A DNA stretch of 64,000 nt from Chitinophagaceae bacterium (GCA_004173355.1 SEAD01000002.1:24790-88789), one strand, 5' to 3'; shown: positions 37,201 through 46,512, counted from the stretch's first letter. The notes: generated by a model not told the origin, from the letters alone. Made by a program: numbers and translations.

Positions 37201-38367
37201 ATGCGTGATTTAAAACAGCAATTGATCCTGACAGCATTTGCGTTGCTCCCCGCGCTCGTATGGGCGAATACCACACAGAAGCGATCACCATCAAAAAAGC
37301 TGGTGACACCTGATGCTACTGTCGAAACAAAAAACCTGTATGGGAATTTGGATTTGCTGTCTGCACGGGGAGTCATGTTTGGGCACCAGGATGCAACTTC
37401 ATATGGACATGGATGGACGGATGAGCCAGGCAGATCGGATGTAAAGTCTGTTACCGGCTCGCATCCTGCCGTAATCGGGATTGATTTTGGGGGATTGGGC
37501 AGCCGGTCGGATTCACAGCGGTTGGATTATAAAAGCAAGTTGATTAAAAATATCACGGACACCTATAACCGGGGTGGGGTTGTAACGGTTGCCTGGCATT
37601 TCTCTAACCCTGTTTCACCCACTGGATTTTACTGGAATGATTCAACTGCGGTGGCCGCGGTGCCGCTGATTATTCCCGGGGGAGTGGCTAATGAAAAGTA
37701 TAAACAGATTCTGGCGGGTATTGCCGGGGTAGCAAAGGAGTTGACCGGAAAAGATGGTAAACTGGTGCCGGTTATTTTCAGGCCGTATCATGAAATGGAC
37801 GGTGATTGGTTCTGGTGGGGGCGTCAGCATTGCAGTGCAGCCGACTTCAAAACACTCTGGCAGTTTACTGTGGGTTATTTGAGGGATACCCTCAAGGTCC
37901 GGAATTTTATTTATGCATTCAGTCCGGATTGCCGGTTTACCAATGAAGCGGAATTTTTGGAACGTTATCCCGGGGATGCCTGGGTGGATATGATAGGGAT
38001 GGACAATTACCATGATTTTGGTCGCGACGGCAGGTATGATCTCGCTGCAGGGGTAAAGAAGTTGCGAATCCTCGGGGAGTATGGCCGGCGGTCGGGTAAG
38101 CTGGTGGCATTTACAGAGACAGGTCTTGAAGGAATCCCTGACAAAGGGTGGTGGACAGAAACCCTGCTCGCCACTATCCGGAAAGCGGGTGTGCCGCTCG
38201 CTTATGTACTTGTGTGGCGGAACGACAGCAGGAGTAAAACCCACTACTATGCGCCATACCCCGGACATAGCAGCGTGCCGGATTTTATGCGGTTTTACGA
38301 CGACCCCTTTACGATTTTTGAAAATGACCTCCCAGGGATGTATGCCAATCCTTATAGCAAAAAATAA
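37201..38367 (+). CDS. Secreted GH26 beta-mannanase (third GH26)
   Basis: This 388-residue enzyme starts at ATG 37201, giving a signal peptide that ends near VWANT (residue 24). The acid/base is Glu198 in FRPYHEMDGDWFWWG and the nucleophile Glu306 in FTETG. The MFGHQDATSYG..W block and the GRSDVKSVTGSHPA segment pair it with the GH26 at 10060 rather than with its neighbour. A mannobiose-releasing periplasmic role is plausible. It lies 55 bp after the lipoprotein GH26 and 7 bp before the GH28 gene. Confidence 0.9.
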   Translation: MRDLKQQLILTAFALLPALVWANTTQKRSPSKKLVTPDATVETKNLYGNLDLLSARGVMFGHQDATSYGHGWTDEPGRSDVKSVTGSHPAVIGIDFGGLGSRSDSQRLDYKSKLIKNITDTYNRGGVVTVAWHFSNPVSPTGFYWNDSTAVAAVPLIIPGGVANEKYKQILAGIAGVAKELTGKDGKLVPVIFRPYHEMDGDWFWWGRQHCSAADFKTLWQFTVGYLRDTLKVRNFIYAFSPDCRFTNEAEFLERYPGDAWVDMIGMDNYHDFGRDGRYDLAAGVKKLRILGEYGRRSGKLVAFTETGLEGIPDKGWWTETLLATIRKAGVPLAYVLVWRNDSRSKTHYYAPYPGHSSVPDFMRFYDDPFTIFENDLPGMYANPYSKK

Positions 38368-38374
38368 AATAGAG

Positions 38375-39976
38375 ATGAGTTGTTACCGTCGTTTCCTGTT
38401 GCGTTCCATTGTTGCGCTGGTGATCCTGCAGCCGATTGCAGAGGCAGCTGCGCAGACCCCTGCCAGCAGGCCTTACTACAATGTCAGGGAATTCAATGCT
38501 AAAGGAAACGGTGTGGAATTGGACACTGATGGAATCAATAGGGCGATTACATCGGCAGCTGCTGCCGGGGGAGGAACTGTTTATTTTCCGCCAGGGATCT
38601 ACCTGTCTTCTTCCATTGAATTGAAAGACAACATCACACTTTACCTGGAGGCAGGATCAACCATAGAGGCAGTCAGTGATTCTATTGCAAAATACAATCT
38701 TCCCGAACCAAATGAAGCCGGTGGAAACTTCCAGGATTATGGGCATAGTCACTGGAAAAACAGCCTTATTTGGGGAATCGGATTAAAAAACGTATCCATT
38801 TCAGGGCCCGGCCTGATTCATGGGAAGGGCTTGCACAGTGGTTTTGACCGGTTTGCTGATGAATCCAGGGGGCAGAAAATATACCAGGATGGCAGTCCCG
38901 GATCGGGCAACAAAGCCATTGCATTAAGGGATTGCAGGAATGTGATATTGCGTGATTTTTCTATTCTGCATGGCGGGCATTTTGGTATTCTGGCTACCGG
39001 CGTTGACAACCTGACTATTGATAACCTGAAGATTGACAGCAACCGGGATGGAATGGATATAGATGCGTGCCAGAATGTGCGGATTATCAACTGCAGCGTC
39101 AACACTCCCTGGGATGATGGCATTTGCCTGAAGGCCTCGTACGGCCTTGGTAAGATCCGGCATTGCGATAATATCACAATATCAAATTGCTTTTTATCCG
39201 GCAATTTTGACGAGGGCTCATTACTGGACGCAACTTTCAGGAGGAGTTCGCCTGAGTATAAATCCTACAAAACGGGACGGATCAAACTTGGAACTGAATC
39301 AAACGGGGATTTCAAAAATATCACCATTTCAAATTGTGTGTTCGACGAATCCAGGGGTATCGCGATTGAAAGCGTCGATGGTTCGCATATTGAGGATGTT
39401 GCTATCTCCAATATTACTATGCGACATGCCGCAAATAGTCCCTTGTTTATCAGGTTAGGTAGCCGTTTGCGGGGACCCGACAAGCCGTTGATCGGATCCA
39501 TTAAACGAATCAGTATCGATAACCTCATCGTTTTTAACGCCGGTGCACAAAATGCCACAACCATCAGTGGCCTGCCCGGGCATCCGGTTGAAGACATCCG
39601 GCTGAGCAATATTTATATTAATTACAAGGGAGGAGGAAAGCCATCCGACAATGACCTGATGCCAATTGAGAATGAAAAGGGATATCCGGAACCAGGAATG
39701 TTTGGCGCATTACCAGCGTACGGTTTTTTTATCCGTCACGCCAGGGCAATTGAAATGAATCATGTGAAACTGGATTACTCGGGGCAGGAATACAGGAACG
39801 CTTTCGTGCTCGACGATGTACATGATGCCTTTTTCGATCATCTGAACATCAGGAAAGGGTCTGGTGAGGCTGCTTTCTTTGAACTGCGGAAGGTCAGCGA
39901 CTTTGCGATTGAGAGTTCCAGGGGAATTGCTCCCCAGACAGCCAACAGAGCTGCGACCAGCAAAAAGATCAGGTAA
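38375..39976 (+). CDS. Secreted GH28-family (polygalacturonase-fold) hydrolase
   Basis: This 533-residue right-handed beta-helix protein starts at ATG 38375, 7 bp after the GH26 stop. The signal peptide ends near AAAQT (residue 28). GH28 catalytic blocks are visible as NRDGMD (Asn223, Asp225), PWDDG (Asp247, Asp248) and GRIK (Arg302-Lys304). The usual Gly-His-Gly block between DD and RIK is not seen; at that place the protein reads SGNFDEGSLLDATF. The family mostly acts on galacturonans, so its place in a mannan operon is unusual. Substrate unknown. Confidence 0.85.
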   Translation: MSCYRRFLLRSIVALVILQPIAEAAAQTPASRPYYNVREFNAKGNGVELDTDGINRAITSAAAAGGGTVYFPPGIYLSSSIELKDNITLYLEAGSTIEAVSDSIAKYNLPEPNEAGGNFQDYGHSHWKNSLIWGIGLKNVSISGPGLIHGKGLHSGFDRFADESRGQKIYQDGSPGSGNKAIALRDCRNVILRDFSILHGGHFGILATGVDNLTIDNLKIDSNRDGMDIDACQNVRIINCSVNTPWDDGICLKASYGLGKIRHCDNITISNCFLSGNFDEGSLLDATFRRSSPEYKSYKTGRIKLGTESNGDFKNITISNCVFDESRGIAIESVDGSHIEDVAISNITMRHAANSPLFIRLGSRLRGPDKPLIGSIKRISIDNLIVFNAGAQNATTISGLPGHPVEDIRLSNIYINYKGGGKPSDNDLMPIENEKGYPEPGMFGALPAYGFFIRHARAIEMNHVKLDYSGQEYRNAFVLDDVHDAFFDHLNIRKGSGEAAFFELRKVSDFAIESSRGIAPQTANRAATSKKIR

Positions 39977-40035
39977 ACGGTCGGCCTGGAAATCAGTAAC
40001 TGTTCATAAGTTTCATCATGCATAAGCAAGCGTTC

Positions 40036-40065
40036 GGCGGGATGATTCTTCATCCCGCCTTTTTT
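40036..40065 (+). terminator. Intrinsic terminator after the GH28 gene
   Basis: GGCGGGATGA (40036-40045) pairs perfectly with TCATCCCGCC (40050-40059), with a 4-nt loop and six T. It resembles the terminator at 31456-31486, including the CGTTC upstream and the TGATTCTTCA centre. Confidence 0.88.
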
Positions 40066-40076
40066 CAATAGACGCC

Positions 40077-40979
40077 TCAGGGTTTTTCCTCGTTATAATG
40101 CAGGATTTTCACTCCCTCTGATATCGTTTCCTTTCTTCTTGAAAACCGGAACCAGGTCCTGGCATTTCCATCACTGCTTAGTTGAAACTTCGCCTCTGTG
40201 TCATTCTCAGGTCCGCCAAATGTGTTATCACCGTTATATGCCATGGCACCCCAAATCTGGCCGTTTGTTTTATAAAACAGTAAATCCCCGCTCCGGTAAA
40301 ACTCCATCAATGAACCATTATCCATTTTATAGATACCCTCCACTCCCCGGAAGACGGCTTCGTCAGCCAGGCGTTCATTCTTCAGGATAATATCGAACCT
40401 GATCTCGCTTTTCCGCACATCAGTTCTTTTTACGGTAAGAATTCTTGTCGCCGCCAGTTCAGATTTAGTACTCGGATCAGTTGCCAGATGTAAATCACCC
40501 TGAAAATAAATCTGGGTTACCAGATCCTGATGGCCGGCACTTGAAATTCGGAGATGGATATGCGCAGGTCGGAAGATTGAAAGCTTTTCATCAACCGGCT
40601 CCGGAACCGGAAGGGTAGTGGTAAAACTGTATTTTCCCTTTTTGTTTGTCAGCTGACTGGCGCGATAGATGAAATTATCGGAAGTATTATCATAAAGGCC
40701 ATCCTCCTGGCATTGCCAGGTTTCGATCAAGGCATTGTTTACAGGCGTTTTGCCATCCTCTTTATATAGTGTGCCAAAGAGGTTCAAAACTTCACCGCTG
40801 AAGCCGTTCGGGTTCAGGTCAGTACGGAAAGGCGCACCTGGCCGGTAAAACGGTCCAAGAATATCGGTAGTGGTTGGTGAGTCACCTACAAAATGATCCT
40901 CACTCCAACCGAGGTTTCCGAATGCGCTTATTCCAAACACAACAATGCCCGAATCCCTGATAAATTTTTTCCGCTCCAT
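40077..40979 (-). CDS. Intradiol ring-cleavage dioxygenase-like protein
   Basis: This 300-residue protein has the intradiol dioxygenase fold: TDILGPFYRPGAPFR, ETWQCQEDGLYDN (Tyr96) and FRPAHIHLRI (His140, His142) are recognisable. In protocatechuate 3,4-dioxygenase the axial Tyr ligand stands 13 residues before the first of those His. Here that position is Glu127 (LPVPEPV), so the iron site would be changed. A C-terminal extension (about 205-300) is not part of the core enzyme. The N-terminus (MERKKFIRDSG..) may be an export signal. It is convergent with GH28 and has no aromatic-degradation neighbours. An active catechol dioxygenase is doubtful. Confidence 0.75.
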   Translation of the reverse strand: MERKKFIRDSGIVVFGISAFGNLGWSEDHFVGDSPTTTDILGPFYRPGAPFRTDLNPNGFSGEVLNLFGTLYKEDGKTPVNNALIETWQCQEDGLYDNTSDNFIYRASQLTNKKGKYSFTTTLPVPEPVDEKLSIFRPAHIHLRISSAGHQDLVTQIYFQGDLHLATDPSTKSELAATRILTVKRTDVRKSEIRFDIILKNERLADEAVFRGVEGIYKMDNGSLMEFYRSGDLLFYKTNGQIWGAMAYNGDNTFGGPENDTEAKFQLSSDGNARTWFRFSRRKETISEGVKILHYNEEKP

Positions 40980-41523
40980 GGACTATAAGTTACAAAAAAA
41001 TGGAGAGAGTTGCCGCCAGGCTGATATCAGCATCACGGGGTCTCCCGGTGGACGCTGACCAAGATTTTCAGGGAGTTTCGCTAAATTAAGCCGACCTTCT
41101 GGAACTGGTCATTACGATCCGGTTCGAAAAGTCCGACGAATCCTGTCAAACCAGTAATCCTGCATGCTCTGGCAAAGTACCGGAATCATCTTTTTTGCCT
41201 TATTATTAACTGTTATTAAAATGGTCCATTTTAAATGCAAAAAGACACTTTCCTCCCTGCAACGGGAATTCCGGTCGGATTTGAATTTTAAATTCTGTTG
41301 CAGGCTTGCAGAAAGAATGCAACGTGATTATGGCCAGAATAGTTGCCCCGATCATTCAACGCGTGGTTCAGTAGTAATCATATCGTATTTGCCAAACCTG
41401 ATCATCGACACTTCCGGATGCTGCTGCAGTGCGTTCAAACGCGTGTTAGACCCGTTGGTCGGTAATCACCTGTCGAATTGACCCAGGGGCAGGGGGACGG
41501 GACGGAAGAAATCCTGGTTTTGC
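40980..41523. other. Intergenic stretch without a convincing gene
   Basis: This 544-bp stretch shows no supported gene. Two weak open frames exist (41164-41481 plus; 41352-41465 minus). The latter has protein-like composition (ending MITTEPRVE) but is cut by an in-frame stop upstream, so it may be the tail of a decayed gene. Confidence 0.4.
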
Positions 41524-41934
41524 TCAGGATTTAATTTTCATCATGCACACCAGTTCTTCATCATTTTTATACCATTCCACACACCAGGTATCATGTTCAA
41601 CACGAGGATCACGCGAGATCTGGTGAAATTGATCCGCTACGGTGTCTGTTTTGTCATGCCATTGCATGATGGTGATTGCCAGGTAGGATCCTTCAGGAAT
41701 ACTGAACCTTGTCTCGCCGTAAAGTTCAGCCTCGCCATCCAGTGTTTCGAGGGCCGTGGCGTAATACATCACCTTGCCTTCCGCCATATAACTTAGTCCG
41801 TAGTAAGGACGTCCTTCAAACCCGCCAGGCAATTTATTTACCAGTGAATCGTAAGCATCCTGGATACCGTCCGGGAACGATGTTACCTGTTTTCCAAACA
41901 CATTAAGTGTTTTGCTGAGCGTAATGATTTCCAT
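41524..41934 (-). CDS. GyrI-like / AraC effector-binding-domain protein
   Basis: This 136-residue protein is a stand-alone small-molecule-binding domain of the GyrI/SOUL-like type. Supporting segments are LPGGFEGRPYYGLSYM, FSIPEGSYLAITI and WCVEWYKNDEELVCMM, the last being the usual C-terminal strand with its acidic residue. There is no DNA-binding domain. Ligand and partner are unknown; it may sequester or sense a drug-like molecule. Confidence 0.6.
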   Translation of the reverse strand: MEIITLSKTLNVFGKQVTSFPDGIQDAYDSLVNKLPGGFEGRPYYGLSYMAEGKVMYYATALETLDGEAELYGETRFSIPEGSYLAITIMQWHDKTDTVADQFHQISRDPRVEHDTWCVEWYKNDEELVCMMKIKS

Positions 41935-42096
41935 CTATGAAGTTTGTAACGAAGTTCGTGATGTGGGATGATCCAGGTATGGCCGGAACAGCCAACCCTT
42001 GTGGGTATTCCGGACAAATTTTCTCTTTTGCCAGAGGCAATCCGGTTAGCGTATGTAAAAGTTTTTGATCGGGGCGATGGGGTGCCCCGAACCCCA

Positions 42097-42525
42097 TCAG
42101 GACGCCTCGCGCGAGAATCCGATCAGGATGGCGCCACCGACCATGAGCACAGCCCCGGCAATTACCCTCCAGTTTAATTGTTCTTTCAGGAAAAGTACTG
42201 CCAGCACTATGGTGATAACAAGTGAAACCCGTTCGATAGAAGACACAACTGATGCATCACCTGATTTAAGGGCGGTATACGAAAAAAGCGAAGCAAAACA
42301 GGTGGCGATACCTGCACCCACCAGGAACATCCAGCCTCGCTTTTCGATTTCAAACATCCCATTAAACTTTTGCTGGAAGAAGACGGCAGACCATGAAATC
42401 ACCAGGATCAGTATTGACTGGATAGCAAGTGTCAGCACCGGGTCTACTTTTTTTAATCCTGCTTTCGTAAGGGTAATGGCAGTTGCCGCACTCAAAGCGG
42501 CAAAGAGGGCATATACAATCCACAT
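42097..42525 (-). CDS. EamA/DMT-type half transporter
   Basis: This 142-residue inner-membrane protein has about five hydrophobic segments (starting MWIVYALFAALSAATAI and ending VIAGAVLMVGGAILIGF). The conserved EamA landmarks are SIERVSLVITIVLAVLFLKE and the closing GxxLIxxG turn. Length equals one EamA repeat, so it would work as a dimer. Substrate unknown. Confidence 0.8.
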   Translation of the reverse strand: MWIVYALFAALSAATAITLTKAGLKKVDPVLTLAIQSILILVISWSAVFFQQKFNGMFEIEKRGWMFLVGAGIATCFASLFSYTALKSGDASVVSSIERVSLVITIVLAVLFLKEQLNWRVIAGAVLMVGGAILIGFSREAS

Positions 42526-42619
42526 AGCGGCGGTTTACCCTCAGTCGACAAAGAACAGGCCAGTATTCGGTTGCACGATTTCGATGGTTTAAATCAAACA
42601 TCCGGTGAGTATCCCCGGC

Positions 42620-43366
42620 TCATGCAAACTCCGATGGATTTACACCGAACTGTCGTTGGAAACTCCGCGCAAACACGGTTGGTGAGGCATAACCTGTCTG
42701 CTCCGAAATTTCCGCCACGGTCAACTGCGCTTCCTTCAGTAAAACCACTGCGCGTTTAAGCCTGGTTAAATTGATCATCTCATTCGGGGTGAGATCCGAA
42801 ATTTCTTTCAGTTTCCGATAGAGGGTGGGCCGGCTCATATTGACATACTTCGCGAGATGTTCGACATCCAGTTCAACATCCGCGATATGATTCAATATCA
42901 CTTCCTGTATGCGCTCGAGGAAATGTTCGTCAGCCTTCGTATAAGCCATTGAGTGGATATGCGCAAAAGGGGAACTTGCGAAATATTGTTTCACTTTATT
43001 ACGGTTCATCAGCAGGCTGGCGATCTGCACCTGCAGGTGCTCAGGTGAAAACGGCTTTTCCATATAAGCATCTGCACCGATCTCCAGCCCCTCGATCCTG
43101 GATTGCAGCGTGTTTTTGGCCGTCAGCAACAGGATCGGGATATGGCTGGTTTCCACGTTTTCCTTCAGTGCCCGGCAAAACTGGAATCCATCCATTACCG
43201 GCATCATCACATCGCTGATGATCAGGTGGACCGTCTCCCTGTTGGCAATGTCAAGTGCCACAGCACCATCCGGCGCGGTGAGGATCTGGTATTTTTCCTC
43301 CAGGAACCGCGAGATATATTCGAGTATCTCTTCATGGTCGTCGACTAATAATATTACATCCTTCAT
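42620..43366 (-). CDS. Response regulator with AraC-type DNA-binding domain (HTCS output half)
   Basis: This 248-residue regulator has a receiver domain (1-120) with the acidic pair Asp9/Asp10, phospho-acceptor Asp52 (IISDVMMP) and Lys104 (MEKPF). Its C-terminal AraC helix-turn-helix pair (about 150-248) includes LAKYVNMSRPTLYRKLKEIS and VAEISEQTGYASPTVFARSF. These are the last two modules of a normal hybrid two-component system (HTCS), here encoded as a separate gene 11 bp after the kinase. It probably controls the divergent SusCD 3 operon. Confidence 0.92.
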   Translation of the reverse strand: MKDVILLVDDHEEILEYISRFLEEKYQILTAPDGAVALDIANRETVHLIISDVMMPVMDGFQFCRALKENVETSHIPILLLTAKNTLQSRIEGLEIGADAYMEKPFSPEHLQVQIASLLMNRNKVKQYFASSPFAHIHSMAYTKADEHFLERIQEVILNHIADVELDVEHLAKYVNMSRPTLYRKLKEISDLTPNEMINLTRLKRAVVLLKEAQLTVAEISEQTGYASPTVFARSFQRQFGVNPSEFA

Positions 43367-43377
43367 CTGTATTTCAT

Positions 43378-46300
43378 TTAATCCGATTCCTGGTTCATGG
43401 GTAATGAAAACCGGAATACATTTACCCCATCCGCAGAATGGAAGCGGATGGATCCTTTGTGCAATTCGGCCAGTGATCTCGCCAGTGCCAGTCCAATGCC
43501 TGTGCCACTGCGGTCGCGGTGCTGCTGCAGGCGGTAGAAAGGTTCAAAGATCCGTTCTTTCAGTTCATCCGGCACCAGTGTACCATCGTTGCGTACTTCG
43601 ATGGTGAAATAGCCTGTCTCCCTTGCAGAGAGTTCTATCCAGACAGACTCCCTGCAGTAATTGATCGCATTGTAGAAAAGGTTATTCAGGATTTTTTCCA
43701 GCGCATCCACATCCACAAACGCCAGCACCGGCAGCTCCGGCAGCAGCAGTTCGAACGCAACCTTTTTCTGTCTGGCGAGCAGCTCAAAGCCTGCACCCGT
43801 TTCCCGGAGCAGCTGGCTGATATTGGTCTGCACAAAACTCAGGTAGAAGCCATTTGCCTCCACCTTCCGGAAGTCGAGCAGCTGGTTGGTCAGTTCTACC
43901 AGCCGGTCAGTATTCCTTTGCATGATGTGCAGGTCATACGCAAAATTCGCATCCCCTCCGGCTTTTTTCGCAATCTGTTCCATCGGTGCCTTCACCAGCG
44001 TCAGCGGTGTTTTGATTTCGTGCGCCACATTGGTGAAGAAGTCAATCTTTGCCTGGTAAATCTCTTTTTCTTTCTCCCGCTCCAATGTCTCGATTTTCCT
44101 TCTCGTTTTCTCCCTGACGCGATGATGGTAAAACCGGATAATCAGCAGCGCCAGCAACAATGCGAGTATGGCGTATACAGTATATGCAACCGGACTCGCC
44201 CAGAATGGCGGCAGGATCCGGATAATGATGCTGGATGCAGTTTCAGGCCAGTCACCACCGGCATTTCTCGCCTTTACCCTGAATGTATACACGCCGGGTG
44301 AGAGATTGGTAAAATAAACTTTCCGGTTGGTCTTCAGGTACGTCCACTCCTTATCAAGACCATCGGTTGTATACATATACTCCGTCATTTCCGGTGCTGC
44401 AAAGCTGAGTGCTGCAAATTCGATGCTGAATGAAGCGCCGTCATAATTTAGCTCTACCTCTTCGGTAAAAGAGACGGCGTTGCGGAGCGGTGATCCCGCT
44501 GTGAGCGGTCGCTGCTCGTTATCGTTTACATACAACCCGGTGATGTATACCGGTGAGGTCTGGTTGTCCGCGCGGAAATTATCCGGATCAAAACTGACCA
44601 TGCCTTTGGCGCTGCCAAAGTACATCATCCCGTCGGCATCTCGGTATCCGGAATTATAGTTAAACTGGTTACTCAATAACCCATGGGCCGTGGTATACAC
44701 AGCGAGCTTCGCTGTGGCAGGTTCAAAGCAAAGCAGTCCGTTTGCTGTGGTGATCCACAGTTTATGGCTATCATCTTCCAGTACTTTAAAAATGGTGTTG
44801 CTCGGGAAACCCTGTCGGGTTGTATACGGGGCGAATGAACTATCTGCTGCAATAAACCTGTCCAGTCCGCCACCTTCGGTCCCGATCCAGAGCTGCCGGT
44901 CGGCCGACTCAAACAAAGTAGTAACCGAATTGCTGCTGAGGCTTTTCCTGTTTTTAGGGTCATGGTCGAAATGTCCGGCGCCATTTTCCCCCGGCCGGAG
45001 ATAATATAATCCGTTGCCCAGGGTACCGACCCACAACACACCGTGCACATCTTCAGTGATGGTATGGATAAATGTCTCCGCCGGGATCGCCTTTACCAGG
45101 TTGAATTCATTGAGGCGTTCATCGAAGCGGTATAAACCATGCCGGGTGCCTATATATATAAGACCTGTCCGGGTACGGTAGAGGACGACTATAAAATTGC
45201 TTCGCAGTTCAGCCGAGTTGCCGGGAAACCGTTTCACCACCTTACCGGTTACGAGATCCAGTATATCCAGTCCGTGTTCGAACGTTCCGACCCAGAGTTC
45301 ACGTCCCTTCACCAGCATCCCGTGAATGTTGGAATAAGAGATACTGCCGGGATTGCCATCCGGACGGTATTGCCGGATAGCGCCTGTCTTTTTATCAAGG
45401 CGGTTGAGACCCGCATCCTCGGTACCTATCCACAAATGACCGGAGCTGTCCTCACAGATCTCACGCACGGCGTAACCACTCAGCGGATGCGTATCATCCC
45501 CGGGAAAATATTTTTCGAACGACACCTGCTGACGCGGGAAATAATTGATTCCGCCAAAATAGGTTCCCGCCCAGGTGCCGCCTTCCCGGTCGCGGCAAAG
45601 ACTATAAACTGCATTATCCGAGAGGGTATAGGGATTGCCGGACTGCTTACGGAGGTTCTCGGCCTTGCCAGTACCGGGGTCATACACAAAAATGCCGGAC
45701 TCGGTAGCGATCCAGATAGTGTTATCGGGAGTCTGCACAAAATCCCGGGCGAATATCGCAGTGCGGTCAGGGTTCAGGGTGAGCAGGTCTTTCCATGTAC
45801 CTTGTTTGATATCGAAGGATTTTACACCGGAATTGGAAGTACCGATAAGGATCGTGCTGGCGGTACTGGCATAAATTTTTTCAATCCATCGGATGGAGGC
45901 TGGCATTGCGGGATCAAATACATCAAAACGTTTGAACGAATCGGTATCCTCATCGTACCGGCAGAGGTATCCATTGCTGGTGGATACCCAGACCCCGCCG
46001 GAAGGATCAATACAAACAGAGGTGGCAGCGAAAAAAGAAGAAGGGGGATACTGCTTCTGCCGACCGTCTGACTCGCGCAGCCAGTGAAGTGTTTGCCCGG
46101 CAATAAACCAGAGGTTACCATGGCGGTCCTTCCGGATGTCCCTTACTTCTTCGCTGCCCCGGTAGAGGCTGCTGAAGTTCTCCAGGCGGGCGTTGTAGCG
46201 GTAAAGTCCGTTCCTGGTACCGGCATACAGCGTGTCGCCTTCACTTATCAGCATGCTCCGGATAAAGTTGTCGCCAATGGAAGTGCTGTCATCCACATCG

Positions 46301-46512
46301 TTCCGGAATACCTTAAAGCTGTAACCATCAAACCGGTTAAGTCCGTCTTTAGTTCCCATCCAGAGGAAGCCACGTTTATCCTGCTGGCAGCTGAATACCG
46401 TATTATTTGATAATCCCTGTTCCACCTGGTAGTGGCGGAAATAGTATGATTGGGACCGTGCTGCAACGGACACCAGCAGGAAGCAACAAAGACAGGCAAG
46501 GAATGATTTCAT
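43378..46512 (-). CDS. Propeller-type sensor histidine kinase (split HTCS)
   Basis: This 1044-residue inner-membrane sensor has a signal peptide (to about AARSQ, residue 20) and a periplasmic sensor of two seven-bladed Reg_prop propellers (repeats such as GFLWMGTKDGLNRFDGYSF, LWIGTEDAGLNRLD, LWVGTFEHGLDIL). A Y_Y_Y domain (WTYLKTNRKVYFTNLSPG) and one membrane helix (about 775-797) follow. The kinase has HisKA with His831 (NVAHEIKTPLT) and HATPase with LNNLFYNAINYC and GTGIGLAL. A standard HTCS would continue with receiver and AraC domains; this one stops after the ATPase. It should sense an oligosaccharide of the SusCD 3 system. Confidence 0.93.
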   Translation of the reverse strand: MKSFLACLCCFLLVSVAARSQSYYFRHYQVEQGLSNNTVFSCQQDKRGFLWMGTKDGLNRFDGYSFKVFRNDVDDSTSIGDNFIRSMLISEGDTLYAGTRNGLYRYNARLENFSSLYRGSEEVRDIRKDRHGNLWFIAGQTLHWLRESDGRQKQYPPSSFFAATSVCIDPSGGVWVSTSNGYLCRYDEDTDSFKRFDVFDPAMPASIRWIEKIYASTASTILIGTSNSGVKSFDIKQGTWKDLLTLNPDRTAIFARDFVQTPDNTIWIATESGIFVYDPGTGKAENLRKQSGNPYTLSDNAVYSLCRDREGGTWAGTYFGGINYFPRQQVSFEKYFPGDDTHPLSGYAVREICEDSSGHLWIGTEDAGLNRLDKKTGAIRQYRPDGNPGSISYSNIHGMLVKGRELWVGTFEHGLDILDLVTGKVVKRFPGNSAELRSNFIVVLYRTRTGLIYIGTRHGLYRFDERLNEFNLVKAIPAETFIHTITEDVHGVLWVGTLGNGLYYLRPGENGAGHFDHDPKNRKSLSSNSVTTLFESADRQLWIGTEGGGLDRFIAADSSFAPYTTRQGFPSNTIFKVLEDDSHKLWITTANGLLCFEPATAKLAVYTTAHGLLSNQFNYNSGYRDADGMMYFGSAKGMVSFDPDNFRADNQTSPVYITGLYVNDNEQRPLTAGSPLRNAVSFTEEVELNYDGASFSIEFAALSFAAPEMTEYMYTTDGLDKEWTYLKTNRKVYFTNLSPGVYTFRVKARNAGGDWPETASSIIIRILPPFWASPVAYTVYAILALLLALLIIRFYHHRVREKTRRKIETLEREKEKEIYQAKIDFFTNVAHEIKTPLTLVKAPMEQIAKKAGGDANFAYDLHIMQRNTDRLVELTNQLLDFRKVEANGFYLSFVQTNISQLLRETGAGFELLARQKKVAFELLLPELPVLAFVDVDALEKILNNLFYNAINYCRESVWIELSARETGYFTIEVRNDGTLVPDELKERIFEPFYRLQQHRDRSGTGIGLALARSLAELHKGSIRFHSADGVNVFRFSLPMNQESD

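Noticed and set aside
38081..38374. N-terminal extension of the GH28 gene into the GH26 coding region
   Set aside because: It would overlap the GH26 enzyme in another frame and remove the signal peptide; the ATG at 38375 fits both.
41352..41465. Minus-strand frame ending MITTEPRVE, possible gene tail
   Set aside because: Composition is protein-like, but it is short, has an upstream in-frame stop and matches no family I recognise.
41164..41481. 105-residue open frame on the plus strand
   Set aside because: It has no recognisable domain, an irregular composition and no ribosome site; it lies in a region without other coding signal.
43519..46410. Long plus-strand frames opposite the propeller kinase
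   Set aside because: They are antisense frames of a clearly coding minus-strand gene and show no domain of their own.
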